DNA from: Streptomyces ferrugineus
GTDB lineage: Bacteria; Actinomycetota; Actinomycetes; Streptomycetales; Streptomycetaceae
Length of the DNA: 64,000 bases
Direction: 5' to 3'
NCBI RefSeq assembly: GCF_015160855.1
Contig: NZ_CP063373.1
Coordinates: forward strand, 4,030,001-4,094,000
Below are positions 32,995 through 40,179 of the stretch, one piece after another (the stretch's first letter is position 1; every line of letters starts with the position of its first letter). A model generated the notes under the pieces. That model did not search any database. It had not been told where the DNA came from and saw nothing but the letters and a program-made list of their open reading frames with translations. The position numbers and the translations under genes were made by a program.

Positions 32995-33528
32995 TCAGTG
33001 CTGGTTGCAGGGGCGGCCGTTGTCGACGCGGACCTCGGCGGCGAGGCGCAGGTGCTTCTCCCAGACCTTGAAGACCTGGCGCAGCCAGTCGTCCGTGCGC
33101 TCCCACTGGTGCGTGCCGTCGGCGTGCAGGAGGTGCAGCGCGTGCGCCTGCACGGCCTCCCGCTGGGCGAACTTGGCGAACTCCGGGCGGGCCGGGTTCA
33201 GGGGGCGAGGGAACGGGAGCTCGCGGTCGACGAGCGGCACCAGGACGTACTCGCCGAGCTCGGCGGGGAACAGGGCGGCCGGGTGGTCCACGGCGATCTG
33301 CTCGGCCATGAACAGTTCCTCGGTGGCCTCGGTCGGCAGCTCCTCGTACGCGCCGGGCGGCACGGCCTCGAACTCCCGGGCGGCGGCGTCCAGACGGGCG
33401 GCGATGCCCGCGAGGGCGGCGCGGATGGAGTCCTCGGTGGTGTAGCGGTCGCGGGCGATCTCGGCGACGACGCGGGCGCGCTGGGCGGTCTGGCGGTACT
33501 GGTCGAGGAACGGTGCGGTGGTGGTCAC
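32995..33528 (-). CDS. Hypothetical protein
   Basis: A 177-residue protein from GTG 33528 (VTTTAPFLDQYRQTAQRARV). The first part is helical (DSIRAALAGIAARLDAAARE), then LFMAEQIAVDHPAALFPAEL and strands GEYVLVPLVDREL. The end carries helices and HLLHADGTHQWERTDDWLRQ. No domain is recognised. It sits between two leader-bearing genes but has no AGAGCA hairpin itself. Confidence 0.55.
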   Translation of the reverse strand: MTTTAPFLDQYRQTAQRARVVAEIARDRYTTEDSIRAALAGIAARLDAAAREFEAVPPGAYEELPTEATEELFMAEQIAVDHPAALFPAELGEYVLVPLVDRELPFPRPLNPARPEFAKFAQREAVQAHALHLLHADGTHQWERTDDWLRQVFKVWEKHLRLAAEVRVDNGRPCNQH

Positions 33529-33608
33529 GGGTGTCTCCGTCTCCGGTGCGTGGAAGGTGGGGCCGGGGCGCGGCGGGGGTTTCCGCGCCCCGGCGGTCAG
33601 GGGGTGGC

Positions 33609-33989
33609 TCAGGCGGCGATCAGCGCGGCGCGGACGGCCTTGTACTCGGCCTTGCGCGGCTTGTACGCGGCGGCGATCTGCGCGACCTGGGCGCGGGTGT
33701 AGCGGTAGGCGGTGACGGCGTGCTTCTTGAAGCCCTGGGCGGTGCGGCGGATGCGGGCGCGGCGGCCCTTGATGCCCGCGTTCTTCGCGGCGGTGCGCAG
33801 CGCCTTGACGACGCCCTTGACGGTCTCGCGGTCGGCGCCGGTGGCGATGACGTGCGTGGCCAGGGAACGGGCGGTGGTGCGGACGCGGCGAGCGGCGCGG
33901 GCAACTTCGCGGCGGGCGGCGGAGGCGGCGCGGTTGGCGCGGACGCGGTTGCGGAGTTCGACGGCGCGGCGGGTACGGGCAGAAGCCAT
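33609..33989 (-). CDS. Small, very basic protein (possible nucleoid or RNA-binding protein)
   Basis: A 126-residue protein from ATG 33989 (MASARTRRAVELRNRVRANR). Arg, Lys and Ala make up roughly half the residues, with few acidic ones: AARREVARAARRVRTTARSL, KGVVKALRTAAKNAGIKGRR, KKHAVTAYRYTRAQVAQIAA. It is predicted all helical with long amphipathic stretches, similar in style to histone-H1-like or phage DNA-packing proteins. It has both the TTGGTGTACT promoter motif and a perfect AGAGCA hairpin leader, so strong coordinated expression is likely. Function is inferred from charge only. Confidence 0.6.
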   Translation of the reverse strand: MASARTRRAVELRNRVRANRAASAARREVARAARRVRTTARSLATHVIATGADRETVKGVVKALRTAAKNAGIKGRRARIRRTAQGFKKHAVTAYRYTRAQVAQIAAAYKPRKAEYKAVRAALIAA

Positions 33990-34013
33990 TGGGTGCTCCT
34001 CGGTTCGTGGTCT

Positions 34014-34035
34014 GTCGGCGGTGCTCTCCGCCAAC
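34014..34035 (-). promoter_or_regulatory. AGAGCA-loop hairpin leader B (basic protein)
   Basis: Sense GTTGGCGG AGAGCA CCGCCGAC, an 8-bp stem and six-base loop, then AGACCACGAACC, GAGGAGCACCC and the ATG at 33989. It starts 6 bases after TACTAT of the upstream motif. Confidence 0.8.
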
Positions 34036-34037
34036 AA

Positions 34038-34060
34038 GAAAATAGTACACCAATGGCAAC
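34038..34060 (-). promoter_or_regulatory. TTGGTGTACT motif, copy 3
   Basis: Minus strand GTTGCCATTGGTGTACTATT then TTC. The core is identical to copy 2 (TTGGTGTACTATT). The AGAGCA hairpin follows immediately, so transcription would begin at or near the first stem base. Confidence 0.65.
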
Positions 34061-34165
34061 ATCAGAGGGGATGTGTGACTCGAAAGGATTCTAGTCTCCG
34101 CAGATGAGAGCGCACACGACCGCTTCCCGCGCGGTCGGGTTCACTGCCTCCGGCTTATCGTTCGG

Positions 34166-34408
34166 CTACAGCTCGAACAGGGTGTCGGTGTCCGGGGCGG
34201 GGGCGGCAGCCGGCCTACGGGTGCCGGTGGCGCGGCGGCCGGTCGGCGCGTCTCCGAACAGCGCTTCGGTGCCGTACGCGTCCGGGACGGCCAGCACGGG
34301 CCGGGTGACGGCGTCGGCGTCCACCAGGGCGAGCGGCGCATCCGGGTCGAAGTCGGCGCGCTGCATGGCGGTCCAGTCGATGCCCTGGGCGTCGGCGACA
34401 GTGCTCAC
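34166..34408 (-). CDS. 80-residue hypothetical protein
   Basis: A small protein from GTG 34408 (VSTVADAQGIDWTAMQRADF) with AGGAGAG upstream. The first half is acidic and ordered (DPDAPLALVDADAVTRPVLA). The second is Arg/Ala/Pro-rich (TGRRATGTRRPAAAPAPDTD) and ends DTLFEL, which resembles a short protein-interaction tail. Similar tiny proteins with a C-terminal TLFEL/D-like tail occur near actinophage replication genes; function unknown. Confidence 0.5.
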   Translation of the reverse strand: MSTVADAQGIDWTAMQRADFDPDAPLALVDADAVTRPVLAVPDAYGTEALFGDAPTGRRATGTRRPAAAPAPDTDTLFEL

Positions 34409-34470
34409 GGGGTCTCTCCTGTCTCGGGCGGTCGGGGCGCGGTGCTGCGCCCCGACGGGCGGAAGGGGGG

Positions 34471-35202
34471 CTACGCCTCGGTGGGTGTGGTGACGTTCAA
34501 CTGGTCGGCGCTGATCGTGTCCTCGCGGGGCGCCGTGTCGGGCGTGCCGTCCCACAGGACGCGGGCTCTGAACGGGCCGTAGAACGAGGGCCGGTACAGG
34601 TCCAGCACGAGTCCGACGGACGGGCCCTGTCCGAAGGTGACACGGTCCCCAACGGCGTAGCCCCCGCTCTCCTCGCGCTCCTGCGCGATGTCGGCCGGGT
34701 CGACGGGCCGGACCAGGTCGCGGCCGGTAAGGAACGTCTCCTCGTACCCGTCCCACTGCACAGCAACCAGGCCGTCAGGGGCGACGCGGCGCAGGGTGCC
34801 GCGCTGTATGTACCGGCGGGGCGTCCGGTCGTACCCCCACGCGGGGGTGTGCCAGGCGATCCGCTCGACGCGCTGCTCCGGCTCGTACGCCATGGGGCAC
34901 CAGGCGGCGGGCACGTACAGCACCAGGTCGTCGGGCTTGGTCGTGTAGTTCCGCCCGTCCAGCGTGATGGTGCCGGTGTCCCGGGCCAGGGCATGGAGCG
35001 GCTGCGTCAGGGCGTAGCGGGGGCGGGTGAACGGGCGGGCGGAGCGTAGGTCGGCTGTGTGGGTGAGGGGTCCGTCGTCGATGCCGACGAGCAGGTCCCC
35101 GCCCCGGATCTGCCAGGCGGGCGTGACGCGTACGAGGGAGTGCTCGATGCCGTTCGGGAGCTGCGCGGCGGCGAGGTCGGCGGTGATAGCCATCAGGGGC
35201 AT
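34471..35202 (-). CDS. Hypothetical protein, strand-rich
   Basis: A 243-residue protein from ATG 35202 (MPLMAITADLAAAQLPNGIE), which follows GGAAGGACC. It is mostly beta strands with small domains: QIRGGDLLVGIDDG, DTGTITLDGRNYTTKPDD, LVLYVPAAWCPM, a tudor/SH3-like YIQRGTLRRVAPDGLVAVQW and a second such unit YAVGDRVTFGQGPSVGLVLD. These repeats resemble small barrel modules that bind peptides or nucleic acid. No enzyme motif is seen. Confidence 0.55.
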   Translation of the reverse strand: MPLMAITADLAAAQLPNGIEHSLVRVTPAWQIRGGDLLVGIDDGPLTHTADLRSARPFTRPRYALTQPLHALARDTGTITLDGRNYTTKPDDLVLYVPAAWCPMAYEPEQRVERIAWHTPAWGYDRTPRRYIQRGTLRRVAPDGLVAVQWDGYEETFLTGRDLVRPVDPADIAQEREESGGYAVGDRVTFGQGPSVGLVLDLYRPSFYGPFRARVLWDGTPDTAPREDTISADQLNVTTPTEA

Positions 35203-35260
35203 GTCGTGGGTCCTTCCGGAGGAGGGGCCGGGGCGCGGGGTGCGCCCCGGCGGGGAGCTG

Positions 35261-35701
35261 TCAGACGCGGGCGCGGTTATCGGGGAGCTTGCCGACGGCG
35301 GCGGCCAGACCGAGGCGGAACCACTGGGCGCGCTCGGAGTCCCACTCGGCGCGGACGAACTCCGGCACCTCAAAGCCGAGGTGGGTACGCGGGGCGCCCG
35401 GGTGCGGGTCGACCGGCTCGGGCTCCCGCTCCTCCATGGGCGCGGTGATCGCCTCCACACACTCGTCGGTGAGGCGGCCCGGCCCCCACTCGTAGTCGGC
35501 CCCGGGACCCGTCAGCTTCCACAGGGCCGTTCCGCTGTGCGCGAGCGTGTAGCGCAGCTCCCAGGTGCGGCCCAGGTGCGTGACCACGTACGTCAAGCGA
35601 CTGCCGGGCTTGAGCGTGTCGTCGAACTCCACCCCGGCGGCCGTGAGGGCGGCGCGGAGCTGCGCGGTGTACTTGGCGGGGATGTAGCGGGGCAGGGACA
35701 C
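35261..35701 (-). CDS. Hypothetical protein
   Basis: A 146-residue protein with GTG start at 35701 (MSLPRYIPAKYTAQLRAALT). It opens with a helix, then strands (LTYVVTHLGRTWELRYTLAH, SGTALWKLTGPGADYEW) and a C-terminal helical part (VRAEWDSERAQWFRLGLAAA). The N-terminal segment (AALTAAGVEFDDTL) resembles small alpha/beta modules of phage proteins, but no family can be named. It is in the leftward series between 36.1 and 34.4 kb. Confidence 0.55.
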   Translation of the reverse strand: MSLPRYIPAKYTAQLRAALTAAGVEFDDTLKPGSRLTYVVTHLGRTWELRYTLAHSGTALWKLTGPGADYEWGPGRLTDECVEAITAPMEEREPEPVDPHPGAPRTHLGFEVPEFVRAEWDSERAQWFRLGLAAAVGKLPDNRARV

Positions 35702-35772
35702 GGGAGCCTCTCTCGGTGGTGCAGGATGCCGGGGCGCGGCAGTGCGCCCCGGCGGGGACGGTCAGGGGTAGG

Positions 35773-36102
35773 TCAGCGCTGTGCGGTGTTTGCGTCGCCC
35801 TGCGAGCCGCACACGCGGTTGCCCATGACGCGGCAGTCCCACCCGCTCTCGTCCTCGTCGACGCGGCCGTCGCGGTTGTCGTCACCCATGGCGTCCGCGC
35901 GCCCGTCGAGGAACCCGTCGTTGTACGCGGTCACGGTGTCCGCGTTGCGGTCGACCTGGGGCCGGAAGTCGTCCGGGGTGGCGTCGGACGCGCCGATGGT
36001 TCCCAGGGTGCCCAGGACGATCACGGTGACGCCGGACGCGAGGAGGGCGGCCGCGCGGGGGCGGCGCGCCAGGATGCGGCCGAGGCGGGGGAAGCGCTGC
36101 AT
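35773..36102 (-). CDS. Membrane-anchored small protein with Asp-rich, Cys-containing end
   Basis: A 109-residue protein from ATG 36102 (MQRFPRLGRILARRPR). The basic start and one hydrophobic helix (AAALLASGVTVIVLGTLGTI) give either a membrane anchor or signal peptide. Outside lies GDDNRDGRVDEDESGWDC, whose DxxxDGxxDxDE spacing recalls calcium-binding EF-hand or excalibur loops, and a second Cys (NRVCGS) that could form a disulfide. It has a perfect AGAGCA hairpin leader. An exposed phage-encoded protein is likely; its target is unknown. Confidence 0.65.
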   Translation of the reverse strand: MQRFPRLGRILARRPRAAALLASGVTVIVLGTLGTIGASDATPDDFRPQVDRNADTVTAYNDGFLDGRADAMGDDNRDGRVDEDESGWDCRVMGNRVCGSQGDANTAQR

Positions 36103-36128
36103 GGGGTGTTCCTTCGTTCGTGGTCCGT

Positions 36129-36150
36129 GGCCCCGGTGCTCTCCGGGACC
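36129..36150 (-). promoter_or_regulatory. AGAGCA-loop hairpin leader C
   Basis: Sense GGTCCCGG AGAGCA CCGGGGCC, an 8-bp stem (one G-U pair) and six-base loop, then ACGGACCACGAAC, GAAGGAACACCCC and the ATG at 36102. No TTGGTGTACT motif precedes it. Confidence 0.8.
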
Positions 36151-36247
36151 GTGGGCGGTGCGCCCGGCGCCCGTTCCGGCAGTGAGCCGGCCTCGGGGGC
36201 GGGGCGCACCGCCCGCCGGGGGGTACGGCGGGCGGTGCGGTCTGGGG

Positions 36248-36538
36248 TTACGCGCGTCCGGCGCGCGCCTCCTGCTCGAGCCACTGGTCGAGCAGGGTGT
36301 CGAAGTCCTGGCCGGTACGCGCCACGGCGTAGGCGGCGGAGCGGTCACCGGCGATGAGGCAGTGGACGGTCGCGCCGTCGATCGCGTCGGCCTGGCGGTG
36401 CATCTCCTCGAGCTGGTCCTCGTAGCTCTCCTCGTAGGTGAGAGCGAGGTTGTGGACCTTCGCGTCCTCAGTGCCGAGGCCGGTGGTGACGGACAGGAAG
36501 AACAGGAGCTGCTCGGTCTTGTCGAGGGAGACGGCCAT
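36248..36538 (-). CDS. 96-residue hypothetical protein, first leftward gene
   Basis: A small acidic protein from ATG 36538 (MAVSLDKTEQLLFFLSVTTG). It has helices (HNLALTYEESYEDQLEEMHR, QDFDTLLDQWLEQEARAGRA), a single Cys and no known domain. It is the head of the leftward arm, facing the rightward arm across a 275-base divergent region, and has both the shared promoter motif and a hairpin leader. Confidence 0.6.
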   Translation of the reverse strand: MAVSLDKTEQLLFFLSVTTGLGTEDAKVHNLALTYEESYEDQLEEMHRQADAIDGATVHCLIAGDRSAAYAVARTGQDFDTLLDQWLEQEARAGRA

Positions 36539-36562
36539 GGTGTGTTCCTTCGCTCGTGGTCT

Positions 36563-36584
36563 CGCCCCGGTGCTCTCCGGGGCG
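36563..36584 (-). promoter_or_regulatory. AGAGCA-loop hairpin leader D
   Basis: Sense CGCCCCGG AGAGCA CCGGGGCG, a perfect 8-bp stem, then AGACCACGAGC, GAAGGAACACACC and the ATG at 36538. Confidence 0.8.
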
Positions 36585-36604
36585 GCGGGGTGAACCGCCG
36601 AGAA

Positions 36605-36626
36605 GAACAGTACACCAATAGCAATC
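36605..36626 (-). promoter_or_regulatory. TTGGTGTACT motif, copy 4
   Basis: Minus strand GATTGCTATTGGTGTACTGT then TC. The distance to the hairpin is about 20 bases, longer than in copies 2 and 3. It lies in the divergent region between the two arms (36539-36813). Confidence 0.6.
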
Positions 36627-36766
36627 TCGCGCAACCGCGTCATCGGATATTCGTCGAAAGTTGCAGGTGATAGTCGTTGTGATAGGCCTGTAACACGGTT
36701 CATTGATTGACCTAGGTTGATTATTCTCGAGTGCGGCTGTACGGTCAGGGCACGCCACTAAGGCGG

Positions 36767-36789
36767 GGTCGGGGCGAGCATCCCCGGCC
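36767..36789 (+). promoter_or_regulatory. Hairpin leader E (rightward arm)
   Basis: GGTCGGGG and CCCCGGCC pair as an 8-bp stem around CGAGCAT, a variant of the AGAGCA loop. AGACCACGAACC, AAGGAGCACCC and GATG follow. This is the same layout as the leftward leaders but on the plus strand. Confidence 0.75.
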
Positions 36790-36813
36790 AGACCACGAAC
36801 CAAGGAGCACCCG

Positions 36814-38433
36814 ATGGCTGAGACCCAGACGACCGGCATCAAGAACGCGGACGAACTCATCACCCTTGCGGCCGCGTTCGGCCTGACCGTGACGGTCGAG
36901 ACGACCGACCGCGAGACGCTCACCAGCTACGTGGTGCGCTTCGCGATCCCGGTCCCCGTCGCGTACGCCGGTACCGAGCTGGGCCGCACCATCGCGGGCG
37001 ACTCCGTGGCGCTGCTGTGGACCAAGGCGAAGAAGAAGGGCGCCCGGGGGTGCCTCGTGGACGCCACCGTCTGGAGCGTCGTTTCCCACCGGAAGGTGCG
37101 CACCCTGCGGGAGGTCACCGCCGCCGTCGAGACCCTGGGGCACAACTCCGCCAAGTACGCCCGCGACACTGCGCCCCTGCCGGACGACGTCGTCGACACC
37201 CTGCACGCCGTGTTCGTCGACGACCGTAAGGTCCACCCGGGCATCCCCGCCTCCCACGTCCGCACCATCGTGAAGAACCGCCGCTTCCGGGGCTGGACCT
37301 TCCACCAGGACGACGAGAACGCCATCTGCATTGAGAGCCGCCGTTACGTCCCCGAGACCGTCACCGGGCCGACCCCGGAAGACGTCGTCGACGCCCCGCA
37401 CGCCGTCTACGACAGCCACAACGACTGGCACAAGGACATCCCCGCTGCCGACGTCCGCCACATGATCACCGTCCGGCGCGCAGCGGGGCAGTCCAGCCAC
37501 CAGGGCGACGACGGCACTATCACCGCCACCGGGATCCGGTTCGTTCCGCAGCCCGCCGGCTCACCCTCCCCCGCACGTCAGCACGTCCGCATCGTCAACG
37601 GCGGCACCCCCGAGATTGTCGACACCCGCGCGGCCTTGCACGAGATCAACACCGCGATGATGCAGCCGGGCAAGCGCGCAGTCCGCGAGATGTCCGCCTC
37701 CGGCTCGAGCGCCCGCATCGTCTACAGGGACCCCGCGCGCGGCACGGTGGACCTGCGCCCCGCCACGGCTGAAGACCTCGCCCCCGCGCCCATCCCGGCC
37801 GCCGCCGCGCCCCTGTTCGCCGCCATGGCCGCGTACGAGGCCACCATGTTCTGCACCGGGCCCCGTGACCTCGAGGACCTGGCGCACCAGTTGCTCGCCC
37901 TCGGGAAGGTCGCGCCCACGGCGCACCACCTCGAGGTCGGCGAAGCGCACGCGGACGTCGAGGGGGCGTGGGAGGCCCTGCGCACCGCCCCGGACCGTCA
38001 GGCCCGCACCACGGCCCACGACAAGGCCCGCGCCGCCGTCGAGCGGGCCCGTGCGGTGATCCTGGCCGTCGCCCCGCACGCCCACCGGATGCACGGCACC
38101 GACGTGCCCGGCACGGCCGAGGAGATCCGGGCCGCCGCCGTGGCGTACAACGCCGTCGGCAGCACGCCCGAGGAGCTGTCCGCCGTCGAGACCGGCACGC
38201 CCCAGGTGCGCGTGCGCTGCTCGAGCGACTCCGGCACCGGATGGAAGGTCACGGCCACGATCACGGCCGGGGTCGACACGCCCCAGGGGTTCCTCCCCGC
38301 GCACCCGGCGATCGTCGAGAAGTTCCGCAAGCGGGACGGCCGCGAGGACGCCGCCGCCAACGCCCGCCGGGTGATCGGCGCCCTGTTCCGCGTCAACGTC
38401 CCCGTCGAGTACGTCCGCAGCTCCCGCGGCTGA
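36814..38433 (+). CDS. Large hypothetical protein with an internal duplication
   Basis: A 539-residue protein, first gene of the rightward arm. Two adjacent units of about 60 residues are related: DDVVDTLHAVFVDDRKVHPG with IPASHVRTIVKNRRFRGWTF, and EDVVDAPHAVYDSHNDWHKD with IPAADVRHMITVRRAAGQSS. Each is followed by a short strand pair (ENAICIESRRYVP; GTITATGIRFVP). The N-terminus (LITLAAAFGLTVTVETTDRE) and a helical middle (DLEDLAHQLLALGKVAPTAH) flank them. No enzyme motif. The repeats look like small nucleic-acid- or protein-binding modules. Size and first position suggest a key role in the element. Confidence 0.65.
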   Translation: MAETQTTGIKNADELITLAAAFGLTVTVETTDRETLTSYVVRFAIPVPVAYAGTELGRTIAGDSVALLWTKAKKKGARGCLVDATVWSVVSHRKVRTLREVTAAVETLGHNSAKYARDTAPLPDDVVDTLHAVFVDDRKVHPGIPASHVRTIVKNRRFRGWTFHQDDENAICIESRRYVPETVTGPTPEDVVDAPHAVYDSHNDWHKDIPAADVRHMITVRRAAGQSSHQGDDGTITATGIRFVPQPAGSPSPARQHVRIVNGGTPEIVDTRAALHEINTAMMQPGKRAVREMSASGSSARIVYRDPARGTVDLRPATAEDLAPAPIPAAAAPLFAAMAAYEATMFCTGPRDLEDLAHQLLALGKVAPTAHHLEVGEAHADVEGAWEALRTAPDRQARTTAHDKARAAVERARAVILAVAPHAHRMHGTDVPGTAEEIRAAAVAYNAVGSTPEELSAVETGTPQVRVRCSSDSGTGWKVTATITAGVDTPQGFLPAHPAIVEKFRKRDGREDAAANARRVIGALFRVNVPVEYVRSSRG

Positions 38434-38588
38434 CTCGCCCGGCGCCGTCCGGCCGGATCGGGTCGGGCGGCGCCCTCGAGGCCCCGTACGCGCCCGCGCG
38501 CGTGTGGACGGTCCAGAAAGTCCAGAAACCCGCGTCACCTGCCCTGTCTCCCTGGGGCGACGCAAGCCGCGTCCGCGCGGCCCACTGC

Positions 38589-38606
38589 CCGGCGAGAGCA
38601 CGCCGG
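38589..38606 (+). promoter_or_regulatory. AGAGCA-loop hairpin leader F (DpdA-like gene)
   Basis: CCGGCG AGAGCA CGCCGG, a perfect 6-bp stem with the six-base loop, then ACCGAACCACGAAG, CGAGGAACACCC and the GTG at 38634. The distance from stem to start codon matches the other leaders. Confidence 0.8.
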
Positions 38607-38633
38607 ACCGAACCACGAAGCGAGGAACACCCT

Positions 38634-39527
38634 GTGTCTGCTGCCGTTCTCTTCGACGTTCCCGCCCCTGCGGCGGATGATAAGCCCAAGGCAAAGCGCC
38701 CTGCCCTCGTCTACGCCGAGCGTCGTTGGTTCGCCGACGTCGACCGCGTGACGTACCTGGGCACGCATCAGCCGTCTTGGCTCGCCCGCGAGGAGTTCGG
38801 TAAGGACTGCATCCCGCTGTGCGTCTCCCACGGGCGCCTGGCCGACCGTAAGACCCTGCCGCGGGCCGTCACCCCGTGGATGCTCGACTCCCGCGGATTC
38901 ACGGAGCTGTCGCAGCACGGCCGATGGACGGTCTCGCCGTACACGTACGCCGCGGCGGCGCGACGGTACTACGACGAGATCGGCCTGATGGACATGTGTG
39001 CCATTCAGGACTGGATGTGTGAGGACGAGATCCTCGCGAAGACTGGCCTCACGATCGCCGACCACCAGATCAAGACCGTCGCGTCGTTCCTCAACCTGAT
39101 GACGCTGGACGCCGACCTGCCGTGGATGCCGGTGATCCAGGGCCGCACCCTCGACGACTACCTGCGGTGCATCGACCTGTACGACCAGGTCGGTGTGGAC
39201 CTCACGCTCGAACCGGTCGTCGGCATCGGCTCCGTGTGCCGTCTGCAGCAGACCGACGAGGCCGCCCGGATCATCGAAACGATCTGGGGGATGGGGATCC
39301 GCCTGCACGGGTTCGGCTTCAAGAAGACCGGTCTGCGGCGCGTCGCCCACCAGCTCTACAGCAGCGACTCCATGGCCTGGTCCTACAACGCCACCAACCG
39401 GGCCCCGATGCCGGAGTGCGTGGGCAAGCACGTCCACTGCGGCAACTGCCCCAAGTACGCCATCGCCTGGCGTAACGCGCTCCTCAACTCCCTGCCGGAC
39501 GACCCGCAGCTCCTGCTCGCCGCCTGA
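38634..39527 (+). CDS. DpdA/TGT-like transglycosylase (7-deazaguanine DNA modification)
   Basis: A 297-residue protein from GTG 38634. The blocks LDSRGFTEL (84-92), QDWMCE (125-130), MPVIQGRTLDDY (165-176), GIGSVCR (197-203), HGFGFKKTGL (225-234) and SDSMAWS (244-250) are those of phage proteins annotated as queuine tRNA-ribosyltransferase. These form the DpdA-type family that swaps guanine in DNA for a 7-deazaguanine base. CVGKHVHCGNC (262-272) gives Cys and His residues for the zinc site of the TGT fold. It would protect the element from restriction. No preQ0 synthesis genes (FolE, QueD, QueE, QueC types) are seen here, so the precursor must come from elsewhere. Confidence 0.75.
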   Translation: MSAAVLFDVPAPAADDKPKAKRPALVYAERRWFADVDRVTYLGTHQPSWLAREEFGKDCIPLCVSHGRLADRKTLPRAVTPWMLDSRGFTELSQHGRWTVSPYTYAAAARRYYDEIGLMDMCAIQDWMCEDEILAKTGLTIADHQIKTVASFLNLMTLDADLPWMPVIQGRTLDDYLRCIDLYDQVGVDLTLEPVVGIGSVCRLQQTDEAARIIETIWGMGIRLHGFGFKKTGLRRVAHQLYSSDSMAWSYNATNRAPMPECVGKHVHCGNCPKYAIAWRNALLNSLPDDPQLLLAA

Positions 39528-39592
39528 CCCCCGAAATCTTCCGGGGCGTCCGCCGCGGGCGCCCCGGCCCTCACCCCTACAAGGAGAACCCC

Positions 39593-40111
39593 GTGTCCGC
39601 CGTATCCAGCAAGCTCGCCGAACGGTTCACCCAAGTCCGCGAATTGGTCGACGTCGCCGAGATCTACGCCGAGGACGGCGCCGCCATGTCGGCGATGCAG
39701 AACCTCGTCAGCGCCATCGCGGCGATCCGCAGCATCATCGAGCCCGGCCCCGGCCAGGACCGGCGGCCCGTGCGGCTGGAGAGGCTCGTGGAGACCGTGG
39801 AGGGCGCGCAGCGCACCCGGAAGCCCGAGGAGATCGCCGCCGTGCCGTGGGTCGCCGAGGCGATCGGCCTACACGACCCCGCCATCCGTGCCCTGGGCGA
39901 GGTGGCGGCCTTGGCCGAGCAGCGGTACCGGGCCGCGCTGGTCGAGTGGATCACCCGTGACTGGACGTGCCTGTGCGTCGTGAGCTGCGACGAGGACCCG
40001 GCGACCGCGTGCAGCCTGTCCGGCCAGCAGCATGTCCACCCGGAGATCCCCGGCCGCCCCGGCGTGTACGGGCCGTGCCCCGTGCACCCGGACGCCCCCG
40101 GCGACCGGTAG
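39593..40111 (+). CDS. Hypothetical protein with a Cys/His-rich end
   Basis: A 172-residue protein from GTG 39593, with AAGGAGA upstream. The first 120 residues are helical (TQVRELVDVAEIYAEDGAAM, AIRALGEVAALAEQRYRAAL). The end has DWTCLCVVSCDEDPATACSL, then HVHPEIPGRPGVYGPCPVHP, several Cys and His that could bind one or two zinc ions. It follows the DpdA-like gene by 65 bases and may be co-transcribed. Confidence 0.6.
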   Translation: MSAVSSKLAERFTQVRELVDVAEIYAEDGAAMSAMQNLVSAIAAIRSIIEPGPGQDRRPVRLERLVETVEGAQRTRKPEEIAAVPWVAEAIGLHDPAIRALGEVAALAEQRYRAALVEWITRDWTCLCVVSCDEDPATACSLSGQQHVHPEIPGRPGVYGPCPVHPDAPGDR

Positions 40112-40133
40112 CAGCTCCCGCAACACCCTTCCC

Positions 40134-40154
40134 GGGCCGGAGAGCAACCGGCCC
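40134..40154 (+). promoter_or_regulatory. AGAGCA-loop hairpin leader G
   Basis: GGGCCGG (40134-40140) pairs with CCGGCCC (40148-40154) around AGAGCAA. CAACCACGAAG, CAGAGGAACACCCC and the ATG at 40180 follow. Confidence 0.8.
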
Positions 40155-40179
40155 CAACCACGAAGCAGAGGAACACCCC

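Noticed and set aside
29354..40154. AGAGCA hairpins as transcription terminators
   Set aside because: They are always 24-50 bases upstream of a start codon, keep a constant loop and are followed by a conserved segment rather than a T-run.
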